Shown in pieces: positions 62,902-64,000 of a stretch of 64,000 bases of DNA; the stretch's first letter is position 1, and each line of letters starts with the position of its first letter. The notes below the pieces were generated by a model that saw only the letters and a program-made list of their open reading frames with translations, was not told the DNA's origin and searched no databases. The DNA is from Lewinellaceae bacterium (GTDB lineage: Bacteria; Bacteroidota; Bacteroidia; Chitinophagales; Saprospiraceae). The stretch is taken from assembly GCA_020636075.1 (NCBI GenBank), contig JACJYO010000001.1:310001-374000 (forward strand), written 5' to 3'. The translations under genes were made by a program, and so were the position numbers.

Positions 62902-64000
62902 ATGACGGCGAAAATCAATTCCTTCGAAGATTATCAACGCACCTATGCCCGCAGTGTGGCCGACCCGGAAGGCTTCTGGGCCGAGCAAGCCAGCCGGTTT
63001 CAATGGCAAAAACCCTGGCGGCGGGTTCTGAAATGGAACTTTCGCACCCCGGATGTAAAATGGTTCCTCGGCGGGCGGTTGAATATCACAGAAAACTGCC
63101 TCGACCGGCATTTGGAAACGCGCGGGAATCAGGTCGCTATCATTTGGGAACCGAATGACCCCGGCCGCCGCCCCCGCAAGATCACCTACAAGCAACTTTA
63201 CGGCCTGGTTTGCCAGTTTGCGAACGCCCTGAAAGCACAGGGTGTAAAAAAAGGCGACCGGGTTTGTATTTATATGCCCATGACACCCGAACTGGCTATA
63301 GCCACGCTGGCTTGTGCCCGCATAGGGGCGGTTCATTCCGTTGTATTTGCCGGTTTCAGCGCAGTGTCACTGGCCGACCGGATCAAAGATGCTCAGGCGA
63401 AGGTGGTGATCACATCGGATTACAATGCCCGGGGTCCGAAAAATATCCCGGTCAAAAAAGTGGTGGACGAAGCGCTCGATCTTGGTTGCGATTCGGTCGA
63501 ACACGTGATTATTCACCAAAATACCGGCGACAAGGTCACCATGCAACCCGGACGCGATATCTGGTGGCATGATGCCGTCAAAGGCCGCCGGAAAAGTGGA
63601 AAAGCAACTTCCGTAAACAGCGAAGACATGTTGTTTATCCTGTACACCTCCGGCTCTACCGGCAAACCCAAAGGTGTTGTGCATACGCACGGTGGGTACA
63701 TGGTGTACACCGAATACTCCTTCCGCAATGTGTTTCAATACGAAGAAGGGGACATTTACTGGTGTACGGCCGACATCGGCTGGATCACCGGGCATTCCTA
63801 TATCGTATATGGCCCGTTACTGGCCGGCGCCACAACCATGATGTTTGAAGGTGTACCCACCTACCCCAATGCCGGCCGGTTCTGGGATGTCGTTCAACGC
63901 CATAAGGTCAACATATTTTACACCGCACCTACAGCTATCCGGGCACTGATGGCTGCCGGCGACGAGTGGGTAAAAAACCGGCGCATGCCTTCGCTCCGGA
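62902..64000 (+). CDS. acs: Acetyl-CoA synthetase (AMP-forming), partial, C-terminus beyond window
   Basis: An open frame of 366 codons from the ATG at 62902 reaches the right edge. It begins MTAKINSFEDYQRTYARSV, followed by the Acs N-terminal pattern (PEGFWAEQASRFQWQKPW and LNITENCLDRHLETRGNQVAIIWE) and the AMP-binding motif YTSGSTGKPKGVVHTHGGY (about 251-269). CTADIGWITGHSYIVYGPL and FYTAPTAIRALM follow. The enzyme makes acetyl-CoA from acetate, ATP and CoA. The catalytic Lys region lies beyond the window. It is preceded by a hairpin and a 113-bp gap, so it probably has its own promoter. Confidence 0.96.
   Translation, partial: MTAKINSFEDYQRTYARSVADPEGFWAEQASRFQWQKPWRRVLKWNFRTPDVKWFLGGRLNITENCLDRHLETRGNQVAIIWEPNDPGRRPRKITYKQLYGLVCQFANALKAQGVKKGDRVCIYMPMTPELAIATLACARIGAVHSVVFAGFSAVSLADRIKDAQAKVVITSDYNARGPKNIPVKKVVDEALDLGCDSVEHVIIHQNTGDKVTMQPGRDIWWHDAVKGRRKSGKATSVNSEDMLFILYTSGSTGKPKGVVHTHGGYMVYTEYSFRNVFQYEEGDIYWCTADIGWITGHSYIVYGPLLAGATTMMFEGVPTYPNAGRFWDVVQRHKVNIFYTAPTAIRALMAAGDEWVKNRRMPSLR

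Overview
The window looks like a chromosomal piece of a Bacteroidota genome. The signs are a SusC/SusD outer-membrane pair, a second large TonB-dependent receptor with a carboxypeptidase-regulatory domain, a protein with a type IX secretion (T9SS) sorting tail, a futalosine-route menaquinone gene (mqnB), a full-length M16 protease, and -7 promoter elements of the TAnnTTTG type in front of many genes. Class Saprospiria would fit the gene style and roughly balanced base composition, but that is inference. No tRNA, rRNA, CRISPR array, insertion sequence or phage gene was seen. One gene (GH2) is split by a one-base indel in a T run, which may be an assembly error.

Region 1 (1-27200) is a sugar-utilisation locus. 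A SusD lipoprotein (cut by the left edge) and its SusC receptor lie on the minus strand, followed by a GntR-type regulator with a LacI-like sensor domain. Divergent from the regulator is a run of plus-strand genes from 6057 to 23809. The first part makes a complete L-rhamnose route: isomerase, FGGY kinase, and a fused rhamnulose-1-phosphate aldolase/lactaldehyde dehydrogenase. LutABC-type proteins would then oxidise the resulting L-lactate to pyruvate. An NCS1-type permease and an overlapping 57-residue membrane protein follow. The second part supplies extracytoplasmic depolymerising enzymes (GH2, formylglycine sulfatase, rhamnogalacturonan acetylesterase-like SGNH esterase, GH51 arabinofuranosidase) plus an Ldh2-type dehydrogenase. 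An Oar-like TonB-dependent receptor ends the region. The target is probably a rhamnose-containing, acetylated and possibly sulfated plant or algal polysaccharide.

Region 2 (27200-50700) is mostly housekeeping: a YdjM-like membrane protein, an MDR oxidoreductase, an unknown polytopic membrane protein, an M16 protease, lysA, an ECF sigma factor with a tiny membrane partner, a PMT-type glycosyltransferase fused to TPRs, methyltransferases, a T9SS cargo protein, an acyl-CoA carboxylase beta subunit, rdgB, a PhoR/PhoB-like two-component pair, a TonB-C/TPR protein, a saccharopine-dehydrogenase-like enzyme, mqnB and a PAP2 phosphatase. A 31-bp, five-copy tandem repeat follows rdgB. A hairpin-rich, gene-poor stretch lies at 46455-47179.

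Region 3 (50700-58200, minus strand) holds a small secreted cysteine-containing peptide, a DUF1573 protein with a clear promoter and terminator, a C39-peptidase ABC exporter with its HlyD-like adaptor, and two SGNH-fold proteins in tandem.

Region 4 (58344-62713, plus strand) is a small glycan-type cluster: a DegT aminotransferase translationally coupled to a WbqC protein, a GT2 glycosyltransferase, a PurN-like formyltransferase whose phosphate-binding loop differs from PurN, and a PhyH-type dioxygenase. It is the least explained gene group in the window. The right edge cuts an acetyl-CoA synthetase gene.
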